The notes under the pieces are model-generated. The model saw only the letters and a program-made list of their open reading frames with translations, was not told the origin of the DNA and did not search any database. A program made the position numbers and the translations under genes. Shown piece by piece: positions 50,709-59,680 of a stretch of 64,000 bases of DNA; positions within the stretch are counted from its first letter, which is position 1; each line of letters opens with the position of its first letter. The stretch is from CAXNKG01 sp964202965 (GTDB lineage: Bacteria > Acidobacteriota > Vicinamibacteria > Vicinamibacterales > UBA2999). The stretch is from assembly GCA_964202965.1 (NCBI GenBank), contig CAXNKG010000010.1:11811-75810 (forward strand), in the 5' to 3' direction.

Positions 50709-51151
50709 TCGGTCGACACCACCTCGTCACGCGCCTCGACCGCCGACTTCAGCGTGTGCCAGGCCAGGCTGGCGCACTTCACGCGGACGGGAAACTGGCG
50801 GACCCCCGCCAGCACGGTGAGCTTTCCCAGGTTATCGGCCGAAGCGTCCGTGGGACCAGTGAGCATCTTCTGGAACTCGTCGAAGGTGGCTTTCGCCTCC
50901 TCGATCGACTTCCCCTTGACGCTTTCCGTCATCAGCGAGGCCGACGCCTTGGAAATGGCACACCCCGACCCCTGAAAACCGACGTCCGTGATCACCCCGG
51001 CGTCGATCGTGAGATAGACGGTGAAGCGGTCGCCGCAGAGCGGGTTGTAGCCCTCGGCCTTCCGGCCGCCGTCGAGCGCCCGGAAATTCCGCGGCCGCTT
51101 GTTGTGGTCGAGGATGACCTCCTGGTACAGGTCCTGGAGTTCGTCGTTCAC
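50705..51151 (-). CDS. sufU: Iron-sulfur cluster assembly scaffold / sulfurtransferase SufU
   Basis: SufU receives sulfur from SufS in the SUF pathway. The 148-residue protein carries EVILDHNKRPRNF, the zinc ligands in GYNPLCGDRFTVYL, FQGSGCAISKASASLMTE, and VKCASLAWHTLKSAVEA, the four-ligand pattern of zinc-bound SufU. The GTG start at 51151 overlaps the sufS stop. Length is normal, and the position right after sufS agrees with its role. Confidence 0.94.
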   Translation of the reverse strand: MNDELQDLYQEVILDHNKRPRNFRALDGGRKAEGYNPLCGDRFTVYLTIDAGVITDVGFQGSGCAISKASASLMTESVKGKSIEEAKATFDEFQKMLTGPTDASADNLGKLTVLAGVRQFPVRVKCASLAWHTLKSAVEARDEVVSTE

Positions 51152-52395
51152 GCGAACACCTCGTGCACGGTGCCAAGCGCCTTCACGAGCACGTCCACCT
51201 CGTCGCGCGTGTTGTAGAGCGCAAACGACGCACGCGCCGTGGCGGCGACGCCCAGACGTCCCATCAGCGGCTGGCAGCAGTGATGCCCCGCCCGGATGGC
51301 GACGCCTTCCCGGTCGAGGATCGTTCCGACGTCGTGCGGATGTACGTCCTCGAGGACGAACGACAGCACCGCGGCCTTGTGTGCCGCCGTGCCGGTGAGC
51401 CGGAGTCCCGGGATGCGTGACAACTCCTGGGTGGCGTACGCCAGCAGCTCCTGTTCGTAGGCGGCAATGCGATCCAGCCCGATCGCCATCACGTACTCGA
51501 GCGCCGCGCCCATGCCGACGGCGCCGGCGATATTCGGGGTGCCCGCCTCGTACTTATAGGGGAGGTCGGCGTAGGTGATGTTACCGAACGCCACGCGGCC
51601 GATCATGCCGCCGCCGCCCTGATACACGGGCATCGCCTCGAGGAGCGCCGCGCGGCCATAGAGGACGCCGATGCCGGTCGGGCCGAAGATCTTGTGCGCC
51701 GAAAACGCGTAGAAGTCGCAGCCGAGCGCCTGCACGTCGACGGCGCCGTGCGCCACGGCCTGCGCACCATCCACGAGTACCGTGATGCCGCGCTTTTTCG
51801 CCATCCGGACGATGTCCGCGATGGGATTCACCGTGCCGAGGACGTTGGAGACATGCGTGACCGCGACAATCTTCGTGCGGTCGTTCAACAGCTTCTCGAG
51901 CTCGTCGAGCCGCAGCTCGCCGGCGTCTGTGAGCGTGACCACGCGGATCCGCGCGCCCTTGTCCTGCGCGAGGATGTGCCACGGCACGATGTTCGAGTGG
52001 TGCTCCATTTCGGTGAGCACGATCTCGTCACCAGCGCCGATGTTGGCGCGCCCCCAGGTCTGGGCCACGAGGTTGATCCCCTCGGTCGTGCCCCGCACGT
52101 AGACGATCTCGCGCGGGTCGGCGGCGTTCAGGAACCGCTGCGCCGTGATGCGCGCGGCGTCGTACAGGTCGGTCGCGCGGCCGCTCAGCGTATGGACGCC
52201 GCGGTGGACGTTGGCGTTCTGCTCGAAGTAGTAGCGCTGGAGCGCGTCCAGCACCGCTCTCGGCTTCTGCGTCGTCGCCGAGTTGTCGAGATAGACGAGC
52301 GGCTTTCCGTGAATGCGCTGGGTGAGGATCGGGAAATCCTCCCGGAGCGTCTTCACGTCGAGCGTGGAATGCCGTGCCGCTGCCGCTGTTGCCAT
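51148..52395 (-). CDS. sufS: Cysteine desulfurase SufS
   Basis: SufS removes sulfur from cysteine with PLP and passes it to SufU. The 415-residue protein has LVYLDNSATTQKPRAVLDAL at the start, the PLP lysine in FSAHKIFGPTGIGVLYG, and the catalytic cysteine in RAGHHCCQPLMGRLG. The second cysteine in HHCC is unusual, as the position is normally Ala. ATG at 52395 with GAGAG upstream is preferred to the GTG at 52407. Two strong hairpins (52408-52460) lie between sufD and this gene. Confidence 0.94.
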   Translation of the reverse strand: MATAAAARHSTLDVKTLREDFPILTQRIHGKPLVYLDNSATTQKPRAVLDALQRYYFEQNANVHRGVHTLSGRATDLYDAARITAQRFLNAADPREIVYVRGTTEGINLVAQTWGRANIGAGDEIVLTEMEHHSNIVPWHILAQDKGARIRVVTLTDAGELRLDELEKLLNDRTKIVAVTHVSNVLGTVNPIADIVRMAKKRGITVLVDGAQAVAHGAVDVQALGCDFYAFSAHKIFGPTGIGVLYGRAALLEAMPVYQGGGGMIGRVAFGNITYADLPYKYEAGTPNIAGAVGMGAALEYVMAIGLDRIAAYEQELLAYATQELSRIPGLRLTGTAAHKAAVLSFVLEDVHPHDVGTILDREGVAIRAGHHCCQPLMGRLGVAATARASFALYNTRDEVDVLVKALGTVHEVFA

Positions 52396-52407
52396 ATCGT
52401 CTCTCAC

Positions 52408-52460
52408 GCCGGGTCTGAAGACCCGGCCTACATATGCAGGGCGGGTCCTTTGGACCCGCC
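52408..52460. repeat. Two adjacent hairpins between sufD and sufS
   Basis: The first is GCCGGGTC-TGAA-GACCCGGC (52408-52427), a perfect 8 bp stem with a 4 nt loop. The second is GGCGGGTCC-TTT-GGACCCGCC (52440-52460), a perfect 9 bp stem with a 3 nt loop. The second shares its arms with the inverted-repeat family at 59114, 61028 and 62861. No T-run follows, so they may protect or process the operon message rather than end it. Confidence 0.75.
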
Positions 52461-53812
52461 TACGCTGCCTGTAACGCGGTCTCGAGCTGCCGGTGCAGGA
52501 CGTCTTCGACGCTCTTGCGCACCGCCAGCAGCGGAAGCTTGTTCAGCACGTCGCCCGCGAACGCGTGGATCAACAGGTGCCGTGCATCGAGCAGTCCGAT
52601 GCCGCGCGACCGCAGGTAGAACACCGCGTCCTTGTCCAGCTGTCCCACCGCCGCGCCGTGCGTGCACTTCACGTCGTTGGCGAAGATCTCGAGCTCCGGC
52701 TTCGAATTGATCTGCGCGTCCTCCGACAGCAGGATGGCGCGATTGGTCTGCTTCGCGTCGGTCTTTTGCGCGTCTGGCCGGACAATGATCTTGCCGTTGA
52801 AGACGCCGCGCGCCTTGCCGGCCAGGATGCCCTTGTAGATCTCGCGGCTGTCGCAGTTCGGCATCGCGTGGTCGATCGTGGTGTGGTTGTCCACGTGACG
52901 CTGGCCGTCGACGAGATACAGGCCGTTCAGCGTGCAGTGGCCCCCTTCCCCGCCGAGCACCGCGACGACGTCGTTGCGCACGAGCGCGCCGCCGAGGCTG
53001 ATCGAGTGCGATGAACAGTTCGCGCTCCGCGCCGCCTTCACGTAGATCGCGCCAATGTGGAACGCCTGGTTGCTCTCGTGCTGGAGCTTGTAGTGATCGA
53101 GCACCGACTGCTCGCCCATCACCACTTCGGTCACCACATTGGTGAAGTACTCCGCGCCCGCCGGCCCTGCATAGCTTTCGACCACGACCCCCTGGCTCTG
53201 CGCGCCCATCACGATCAGCACGCGCGGATGCGCGCCAATTAAATGGGGTCGGGGGTCATTTAAAGAGGACACTCCGTCCGCGCTGCCCGTTGAGATGAAC
53301 TGCAGGTGGATTGGCTTGTCGAGCACCGCGCGGGCCGGTATGTGCACGAAGGCGCCATCGGCGAAGAAGGCCGTGTTGAGCGCCACGAACGGCTGCCGAT
53401 CGAACGGCGCCACGTGGCCCAGATGCTGCTCGAGCGTATCGGTGTGGCCCGCGGCGTAGTCCGCAAGACTGCCGACCTGCGCGCCCGCCGGCAGCGCGCC
53501 GACCTTCGACAGCGCCGGCGCATAGCGCCCGTCGACGAACACCAGCGTAGCGCCGAACACGTCGGGCAGCTCGAACGGCGACACGTCGGCGGGCATCGCG
53601 CTCGCCGTCGCACCGCCCGCAGGCGCGAACGCCCGCGTCGCAATCTTCTCGACGCTCGTAAACCGCCACTCCTCGTGTTTCGTCGTCGGGAACCCGTTGG
53701 CGAGAAACCGGCTCATGGCCTCATCGCGCGTGCGGCCGACGCGCGCGGACTCGCGCGTCGAACGCTGCGGCTTCGCCCTCTCGAACTCCGCCTGGTAACT
53801 GTCAAGATTCAT
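52460..53812 (-). CDS. sufD: SufD, scaffold subunit of the SufBCD complex
   Basis: SufD pairs with SufB and SufC as the cluster-building scaffold. The 450-residue protein has the usual N-terminal helical part (PTTKHEEWRFTSVEKI), the beta-helix core, and the C-terminal CTHGAAVGQLDKDAVFYLRS and IGLLDARHLLIHAFAGDV. ATG at 53812 overlaps the sufC stop (ATGA). At about residues 180-192 it contains SSLNDPRPHLIG, encoded by an AT-rich repeat (53236-53271) inserted in frame. Related SufD proteins have no such loop there. The stop codon sits in a hairpin. Confidence 0.94.
   Translation of the reverse strand: MNLDSYQAEFERAKPQRSTRESARVGRTRDEAMSRFLANGFPTTKHEEWRFTSVEKIATRAFAPAGGATASAMPADVSPFELPDVFGATLVFVDGRYAPALSKVGALPAGAQVGSLADYAAGHTDTLEQHLGHVAPFDRQPFVALNTAFFADGAFVHIPARAVLDKPIHLQFISTGSADGVSSLNDPRPHLIGAHPRVLIVMGAQSQGVVVESYAGPAGAEYFTNVVTEVVMGEQSVLDHYKLQHESNQAFHIGAIYVKAARSANCSSHSISLGGALVRNDVVAVLGGEGGHCTLNGLYLVDGQRHVDNHTTIDHAMPNCDSREIYKGILAGKARGVFNGKIIVRPDAQKTDAKQTNRAILLSEDAQINSKPELEIFANDVKCTHGAAVGQLDKDAVFYLRSRGIGLLDARHLLIHAFAGDVLNKLPLLAVRKSVEDVLHRQLETALQAA
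53236..53271. repeat. AT-flanked GGGGTC repeat inserted in frame within sufD
   Basis: The plus strand reads TTAAATGGGGTC followed by GGGGGTCATTTAA, so TTAAATG and CATTTAA are inverted ends around two GGGGTC cores. It is far more AT-rich than the gene around it and encodes SSLNDPRPHLIG on the minus strand without shifting the frame. The GGGGTC core matches the palindrome at 28223-28235. Confidence 0.7.
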
Positions 53813-54564
53813 CGCGCGCCCGCCGGCTGTTCGAGCCAGCTGTAACCCTTGTCTTCGAGTTCCAGCGCGAGCTCCTTGCCGCCCGACCGGACGATGCGCC
53901 CCTCGCTGAGGACGTGCACCTGGTCCGGCACGATGTAATTGAGCAGCCGCTGGTAGTGCGTGACCAGCACGAACGCGCGGTCCGGGCTGCGCATCATGTT
54001 CACGCCGTGCGACACCACCTTCAGCGCGTCAATGTCGAGGCCGGAGTCGGTCTCGTCGAGGACGCACAGCTTCGGCTCGAGCACCGCCATCTGAAAAATC
54101 TCGTTGCGCTTCTTCTCACCGCCCGAGAAGCTCTCGTTGACCGGACGATTCAGGAACGACTCGTCCATGTCGAGCTCCTTCATCCGCGCGCGCACGAGTG
54201 TCAGGAACTCCATCGCGTCGAGCTCCTGGAGCCCGCGCTCCTTGCGGACGGTGTTGAGCGCCGACTTCAGGAAATACGCGTTATTCACGCCGGCAATCTC
54301 GACCGGATACTGGAACGCGAGGAACACGCCCAAGCGGGCGCGCACTTCCGGATCCATCTCCAGAAGGTTGTCGCGCTCGAAGAGGACCTCGCCGTCGGTC
54401 ACCTCGTACTCGGGATGACCGGCCAGCACACGCGCGAGCGTGCTCTTGCCGGACCCGTTGGGACCCATGATGGCGTGCACCTCGCCGCGATTGACGGTGA
54501 GATCGACCCCCTTGAGAATCTCGCGCCCCGCGACGCGCGCATGCAGATTACGAACCTTAAGCAC
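53809..54564 (-). CDS. sufC: SufC, ATPase subunit of the SufBCD complex
   Basis: SufC is the ABC-type ATPase that drives SufBCD. The 251-residue protein has Walker A IMGPNGSGKSTLARVLAG (about 33-50), the ABC signature FSGGEKKRNEIFQMA, Walker B LCVLDETDSGLDIDAL and the switch histidine in LVTHYQRLLNYI. GTG start at 54564. The leader directly before it is a TTTTGAC (minus-strand GTCAAAA) heptamer repeat, and one variant unit supplies AAAGG 6 nt before the GTG, the best ribosome binding site available. Confidence 0.96.
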   Translation of the reverse strand: MLKVRNLHARVAGREILKGVDLTVNRGEVHAIMGPNGSGKSTLARVLAGHPEYEVTDGEVLFERDNLLEMDPEVRARLGVFLAFQYPVEIAGVNNAYFLKSALNTVRKERGLQELDAMEFLTLVRARMKELDMDESFLNRPVNESFSGGEKKRNEIFQMAVLEPKLCVLDETDSGLDIDALKVVSHGVNMMRSPDRAFVLVTHYQRLLNYIVPDQVHVLSEGRIVRSGGKELALELEDKGYSWLEQPAGAR

Positions 54565-54606
54565 TTTTGACCTTTGACTTTTGACTTTTGACTTTTGACT
54601 TTTGAC
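54565..54606. repeat. Six TTTTGAC heptamers immediately before sufC
   Basis: Five TTTTGAC units and one CTTTGAC variant fill nearly all of the 50 bp gap between sufB and sufC. On the transcribed (minus) strand the unit reads GTCAAAA. The variant second unit yields AAAGG near the sufC GTG start. Copy-number change would alter the leader length but not this site-to-start spacing. Confidence 0.85.
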
Positions 54607-54614
54607 TTTCGGCG

Positions 54615-56056
<1,442 letters not shown>

Positions 56057-56060
<4 letters not shown>

Positions 56061-56380
56061 ACGCTGAATGACACTCCACAACCGCACGTGCTCTTCGCGT
56101 GCGGGTTGTTGACGAGAAACCCCTTGCTGATCAGGCTCGTGTCGTAATCGAGCACGGTGCCGTCCACCACGCGGAGGCTCCTCGGATCGACGAACAGCCT
56201 TGCGCCTTCGAGCTCGAACACGGCGTCGTCGGCCCGCGGCGCCGCTTCCCAGACGTATGTGTATTCGAAGCCGGAACAGCCGCCGGCCTTCACAGCCAGA
56301 CGAAGGCCGGTCTCGCCCTGCGCGCGCTTGGCGAGCATCTTGTGAATCTGCTTCGAGGCGTTTTCGGTGAGTTCAATCAT
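56057..56380 (-). CDS. sufA: SufA/IscA/ErpA A-type iron-sulfur carrier
   Basis: A-type carriers bind and hand over iron-sulfur clusters. The 107-residue protein has the conserved cysteines in VKAGGCSGFEYTY and the C-terminal pair in STCGCGVSF. ATG at 56380 (MIELTENASKQIHKML) is the correct start; the longer open frame overlaps the Rrf2 gene and is not homologous. It lies 5 bp after the regulator gene and overlaps sufB by 4 bp, so it is the first structural gene of the operon. It could equally be labelled erpA-like. Confidence 0.92.
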
Positions 56381-56385
56381 GGCGA

Positions 56386-56820
56386 TCAAATCCGGACGGT
56401 CAGAGGGACGTGCACTTCCTTGTCGCCCATCTCCGCGAGCGTCGTCGTCTGCAGGACGGAGAGAATCCTGTCCTTCACCTTCCACAGCGGGTCGCGAACA
56501 GTGCACGACCCGTACTGGTCGCACGGGTCGTCGTCGCGTCCGCACGCCGTAATCGCCAGCGGGCCGTCGATCGATTCGACGATGTCCGCGAGCGTGATGG
56601 TCGACGCGGCGCGTCCAAGCGCGTAGCCGCCGTGCGCCCCCTTGTGTGCGGCGACCAGTCCGCTGCGAGCCATCTGCTGCATCACTTTCGCGAGCAGCTC
56701 AACCGGGATGTCGTACTTCTCGGCAATCACCCGCGCGCTGGCCACGCCGGCCGGCGCCTCGGATGCGAGGTAGTTCAGCGCGAGCAGCCCGTAATCCGTC
56801 TTTTTCGAGAGCCTTAGCAT
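56386..56820 (-). CDS. Rrf2 family iron-sulfur regulator of the SUF operon
   Basis: The 144-residue protein has the Rrf2 winged helix: LSKKTDYGLLALNYLA, IAEKYDIPVELLAKVMQQM and the wing GLVAAHKGAHGGYALGR. Three cysteines in ACGRDDDPCDQYGSC (about 92-106) match the cluster-binding site of IscR/SufR-like regulators. It heads the SUF operon and has a perfect palindrome (56834-56846) just before its start, so it probably represses its own operon when iron-sulfur clusters are sufficient. GGAG lies 9 nt before the ATG. Confidence 0.92.
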   Translation of the reverse strand: MLRLSKKTDYGLLALNYLASEAPAGVASARVIAEKYDIPVELLAKVMQQMARSGLVAAHKGAHGGYALGRAASTITLADIVESIDGPLAITACGRDDDPCDQYGSCTVRDPLWKVKDRILSVLQTTTLAEMGDKEVHVPLTVRI

Positions 56821-56833
56821 GGGCGGTAACTCC

Positions 56834-56846
56834 GACCTATTAGGTC
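56834..56846. promoter_or_regulatory. Palindromic operator for the Rrf2/SUF operon
   Basis: GACCTA-T-TAGGTC is a perfect 6 bp inverted repeat with one central base. It lies 13 bp upstream of the regulator ATG and next to a TAATATAAG stretch on the transcribed strand that could serve as a -10 element. The placement over the promoter start is what a repressor site would need. It is the most convincing operator in the window. Confidence 0.65.
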
Positions 56847-56894
56847 TTATATTACCGCGCGGCGGGATAGGGGATCAAGAAGGTCGGATATGGA

Positions 56895-57581
56895 TCAGGG
56901 GGTTTTCCGCAGTAAATCGCGCGCCCTGGCCTTGTAATCCTGGTCTTCTGGCGCCCATTCCGGGTCAAACGGTGCATCCAGCACCACCTGGAGCTCCGCT
57001 CGAGCCTCGGCGCGCCTCCCCATGTCGAGGAGCGTTTCAGCCAGGAAGTAATGAGAGACCGTGCTGCTGGCGCTGTAGGTGAGCGAGCGGTGCAGATGCT
57101 CGACCGAGCGCTCGTTGCTGCCCCCGAACAGCCGCGGCACCTTGAAATACCACCGGCCAAGCGCCCGGTCCGCCGATCCGCCCATGAAGGCCGGATCAAG
57201 CTTGAGGACAATTTCGAGGGCGTCCCTTATGGGCCCGCGATATCGCAGTCCCTGCCGCAGGCCGAACGACTCGGCCAGCGTGCCCATGTTCGCGGCGAGC
57301 CAGAAATGCCCTTCGGGACGTCTGGGCTCGAGCGTCGACGCGCGCCGCGCCACGTCCACGCCGCGCTCGAGGTACATGCGGCGTTCCACCTGCGGTGCGC
57401 GGCTGCCAAGCCAGTAACACGCACGCGCCAGTTTCCACGCCGATTCAAAGTCTTTGGGATTCGCTTCGAGTCGTTGTTCCCAGATGGCGGCCGCCTGCAC
57501 CGCGCTCCCGACGGTCGCGCGATCACGGTAGAGAGCGTCGGGGTCTACGCCCTGAAGAAGAAGAGCGAGAAGCAGGAACAT
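56895..57581 (-). CDS. TPR-like secreted or envelope protein (TatT-like)
   Basis: The 228-residue protein starts with a short hydrophobic stretch (MFLLLALLLQGVDPDALY), a possible signal peptide. It is then mostly helical with repeat-like segments: AAAIWEQRLEANPKDFESAW, GVDVARRASTLEPRRPEGHF, LEIVLKLDPAFMGGSADRAL and HYFLAETLLDMGRRAEARAE. GRWYFKVPRLFGG resembles the TatT/TRAP T-component group. It is likely a tetratricopeptide protein in the periplasm. Neighbours give no clear function. It may share the promoter region of the opposite side of the SUF operon only by position. Confidence 0.72.
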   Translation of the reverse strand: MFLLLALLLQGVDPDALYRDRATVGSAVQAAAIWEQRLEANPKDFESAWKLARACYWLGSRAPQVERRMYLERGVDVARRASTLEPRRPEGHFWLAANMGTLAESFGLRQGLRYRGPIRDALEIVLKLDPAFMGGSADRALGRWYFKVPRLFGGSNERSVEHLHRSLTYSASSTVSHYFLAETLLDMGRRAEARAELQVVLDAPFDPEWAPEDQDYKARARDLLRKTP

Positions 57582-57586
57582 CGCCG

Positions 57587-57629
57587 CACTCCAGGCACTC
57601 TAGGCACTTCAGGCACTCTAGGCACTTAG
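57587..57629. repeat. Nonamer tandem repeat CACT(C/T)(C/T)AGG
   Basis: Four 9 bp units and a partial fifth lie between the TPR protein start and the aldehyde dehydrogenase end. The stop codon (TAG) and last codons of the aldehyde dehydrogenase are inside the repeat, so the repeat has replaced or extended its C-terminus. Confidence 0.8.
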
Positions 57630-59093
57630 ATTCACCGCGACGCACTTTCGCTGGGTAAACCCGTCGAGCATGCCTTCCAGGGAGTATTCCCGGCCGATTC
57701 CGCTCTGTTTGAACCCCCCGTACGACATCCCCGGCAGCTGGCCCCCGCCCTGGTTCACCTGGACCCAGCCCGATTCGATGGCGTGGGCGGTCCGGAGCGC
57801 CTTGGTGATATCGCGCGTCCAGACATAGGCGGCCAGGCCGTAGTGGCTGTCGTTCGCCATCCGGATCACCTCCCGCTCGTCGTCCCAGGGGATCGCCACC
57901 ATGACCGGCCCGAAGATCTCCTCGCGCGCAATGCGCCAGTCGTTCGCCACGCCGGCGAACACCGTCGGCTGGACGAAGTAGCCCTGCGCTAGCGGGCCGT
58001 CCTTCGGCGGCAGGCCGCCGATGAGCACGCGACCTTCCTTCTGTCCCAGGCCGTCCGCGATGTACGAACAGACGCGGTCGAACTGCTTCCGATTGATGAT
58101 CGCGCCCATGTCGGTCGCCTCATCCAGCGGATCGCCGATCTTCAGCTTGCTCAACTTCACGGTGACCTTCTCGAGGAACGAGTCGAAGATCGCGCGGTGC
58201 AGGAACAGGCGTGAGCCGGCTGTGCACGACTGGCCCTGACGCGTAAACCGCATCCCGGTGATCACGCCGTCGACGGTCTTGTCGTCATTCGCATCGGGAA
58301 ACACGATCGCGGGGCTCTTGCCGCCCAGCTCCAGCGACACCGGGACGATCCGATCCGCCGCGGCATGCATGATGAGCTTCCCGACCTCCGTTGACCCCGT
58401 AAAGGACAGCTTCCTCACGAGCGGATGCTTCGCGAGCGCCGCGCCCGCCTCTTCGCCGTAGCCGGTGATGAGATTCAGGACCCCGGGCGGCAGGAACTGC
58501 TGGCAGATCTCCGCCACGCGCAGCAGCCCGAGCGGCGCATCCTCCGCCGCCTTCAGCACCAGCGTGTTGCCGACGGCGACCGCCATGGCGATCTTCAGCG
58601 TCCCCAGGCCGACCGGCATGTTCCAGGGCACGATGCCGCCGACGACCCCGATCGGTTCGCGTCGGGTGTAGCAGAGCATGTGCTCGCCGAGCGGGATCGT
58701 CTCGCCCTTGGCCTCGCTCGCGAGGCCGCCGAAGTAGCGGAACACGTCGGCGGTGACCTTGAGCTCGCCGCGCGCCTGCGTCCGGATGGCGTTGCCCGTC
58801 TCGAGCGCAACGGTGCGCGCGATCGGCTCGATCTCGGCCTCGACGACGTCGGCAATCTTCATGAGCAGCCGTCCGCGGTCACGCGGCGGAACCTCACGCC
58901 ACGATTCGAAGGCCTTCGCGGCCGACTTCACGGCGCGGTCGACGTCGGCCTCCCCCCCGCGCGGCACCTGCGCAATCACCTGGCGGGTCGCCGGATTCTC
59001 GACGTCGATGAGCCGCCCGTCCTGCGCATCGACGGCCTTGCCGTCGATGATCATCTGCGCGCGGATTGTCTGAGTGGAAGCTGCAGTCGCCAT
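57618..59093 (-). CDS. Aldehyde dehydrogenase family protein
   Basis: NAD(P)-dependent oxidation of an aldehyde to an acid. The 491-residue protein has PIGVVGGIVPWNMPVGLGTL, the coenzyme loop FTGSTEVGKLIMHAA, the general base in LELGGKSPAIVFPDA and the catalytic cysteine in RQGQSCTAGSRLFLHR. YGGFKQSGIGREYSLEG near the end is typical. Length is normal; the last residues (VNLSA) come from the nonamer repeat. Substrate is unknown. It is followed by an inverted repeat at 59114-59172. Confidence 0.93.
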   Translation of the reverse strand: MATAASTQTIRAQMIIDGKAVDAQDGRLIDVENPATRQVIAQVPRGGEADVDRAVKSAAKAFESWREVPPRDRGRLLMKIADVVEAEIEPIARTVALETGNAIRTQARGELKVTADVFRYFGGLASEAKGETIPLGEHMLCYTRREPIGVVGGIVPWNMPVGLGTLKIAMAVAVGNTLVLKAAEDAPLGLLRVAEICQQFLPPGVLNLITGYGEEAGAALAKHPLVRKLSFTGSTEVGKLIMHAAADRIVPVSLELGGKSPAIVFPDANDDKTVDGVITGMRFTRQGQSCTAGSRLFLHRAIFDSFLEKVTVKLSKLKIGDPLDEATDMGAIINRKQFDRVCSYIADGLGQKEGRVLIGGLPPKDGPLAQGYFVQPTVFAGVANDWRIAREEIFGPVMVAIPWDDEREVIRMANDSHYGLAAYVWTRDITKALRTAHAIESGWVQVNQGGGQLPGMSYGGFKQSGIGREYSLEGMLDGFTQRKCVAVNLSA

Positions 59094-59113
59094 AGCTGGC
59101 GATCGTACCGTAC

Positions 59114-59172
59114 GTAGGGCGGGTCCCGCGGCGAGCGTGGTGCCAGGCGAGCCGCGGACCCGCCTGGCCTAC
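59114..59172. repeat. 59 bp inverted repeat, GTAGGGCGGGTCC family
   Basis: The left arm GTAGGGCGGGTCCC, then GCGGCGAG, pairs with the right arm GCCGCGGACCCGCC. The end CCTAC mirrors the initial GTAGG. GTGGTGCCA lies in the centre. The element fills the gap between the aldehyde dehydrogenase start and the META-domain gene end, and overlaps that gene's stop codon. Confidence 0.78.
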
Positions 59173-59606
59173 CGCCTGAATCGCAGGATCCCGCGCTCGG
59201 AGCGCAGCGTCAGCAGATTCCCGTCGACATTCGCCACGCTATCGGCCGCCAGAATCCTGACGAACGTCGTGTCGAAGGGCGCCGACGCCGTGCAGTACGC
59301 GCGCGTGCAGGCCATGGCTGGACCGAGCGTCAGGGTGCTGTCGCCGACGGCCGCCGCTCCATTACATCGATTGCAGTCGGCGGTGACGGAGGCACGCCCG
59401 TCCGCAATCTGCATCGCGAACGTCGACCCGGCGGGAGGTGCGCCTTCCGGCTCACCCGCCGGCTGCTGCGCCACGAGCGTCCAGGAACCGCCGATGCGAT
59501 CGACGAGGGAAAGGCCGGTGGGACCTGTGGAGGACGCCGTAGAACAGGCGAAAGAGGTGGAAATGGCGGCAAGGATGGCCGCGAAAGTGGACAGCGATCG
59601 AGTCAT
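59169..59606 (-). CDS. META-domain (HslJ-like) lipoprotein
   Basis: The 145-residue protein has a lipoprotein signal (ILAAISTSFACSTAS, cysteine about 21) and then a META/HslJ-type beta domain: IGGSWTLVAQQ, FAMQIADGRASVTADCNRCN, LTLGPAMACTRAYC. Paired cysteines in the domain (ADCNRCN, ACTRAYC) may form disulfides. It is expected to be anchored in the envelope. The family is linked to stress and antibiotic tolerance in other bacteria; its role here is unknown. Confidence 0.8.
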   Translation of the reverse strand: MTRSLSTFAAILAAISTSFACSTASSTGPTGLSLVDRIGGSWTLVAQQPAGEPEGAPPAGSTFAMQIADGRASVTADCNRCNGAAAVGDSTLTLGPAMACTRAYCTASAPFDTTFVRILAADSVANVDGNLLTLRSERGILRFRR

Positions 59607-59631
59607 AACGGTCGTCAGGGCAACCAGTGTA

Positions 59632-59680
59632 CCAACTACCGCCTACCGCCCCTACCGCCTACCGCCTACCAACTACCGAC
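59632..59680. repeat. CTACCGC/CTACCAA heptamer tandem repeat
   Basis: Units of CTACCGC and CTACCAA, with one extra CC, lie in the gap between the META lipoprotein start and the ABA4-like gene end. The repeat overlaps the stop codon of the ABA4-like protein (59659-59661), whose last residues come from it. Confidence 0.78.

Noticed and set aside
52408..52460. Rho-independent terminator between sufD and sufS
   Set aside because: The stems are strong but no T-run follows on either strand, and the genes seem to belong to one operon.
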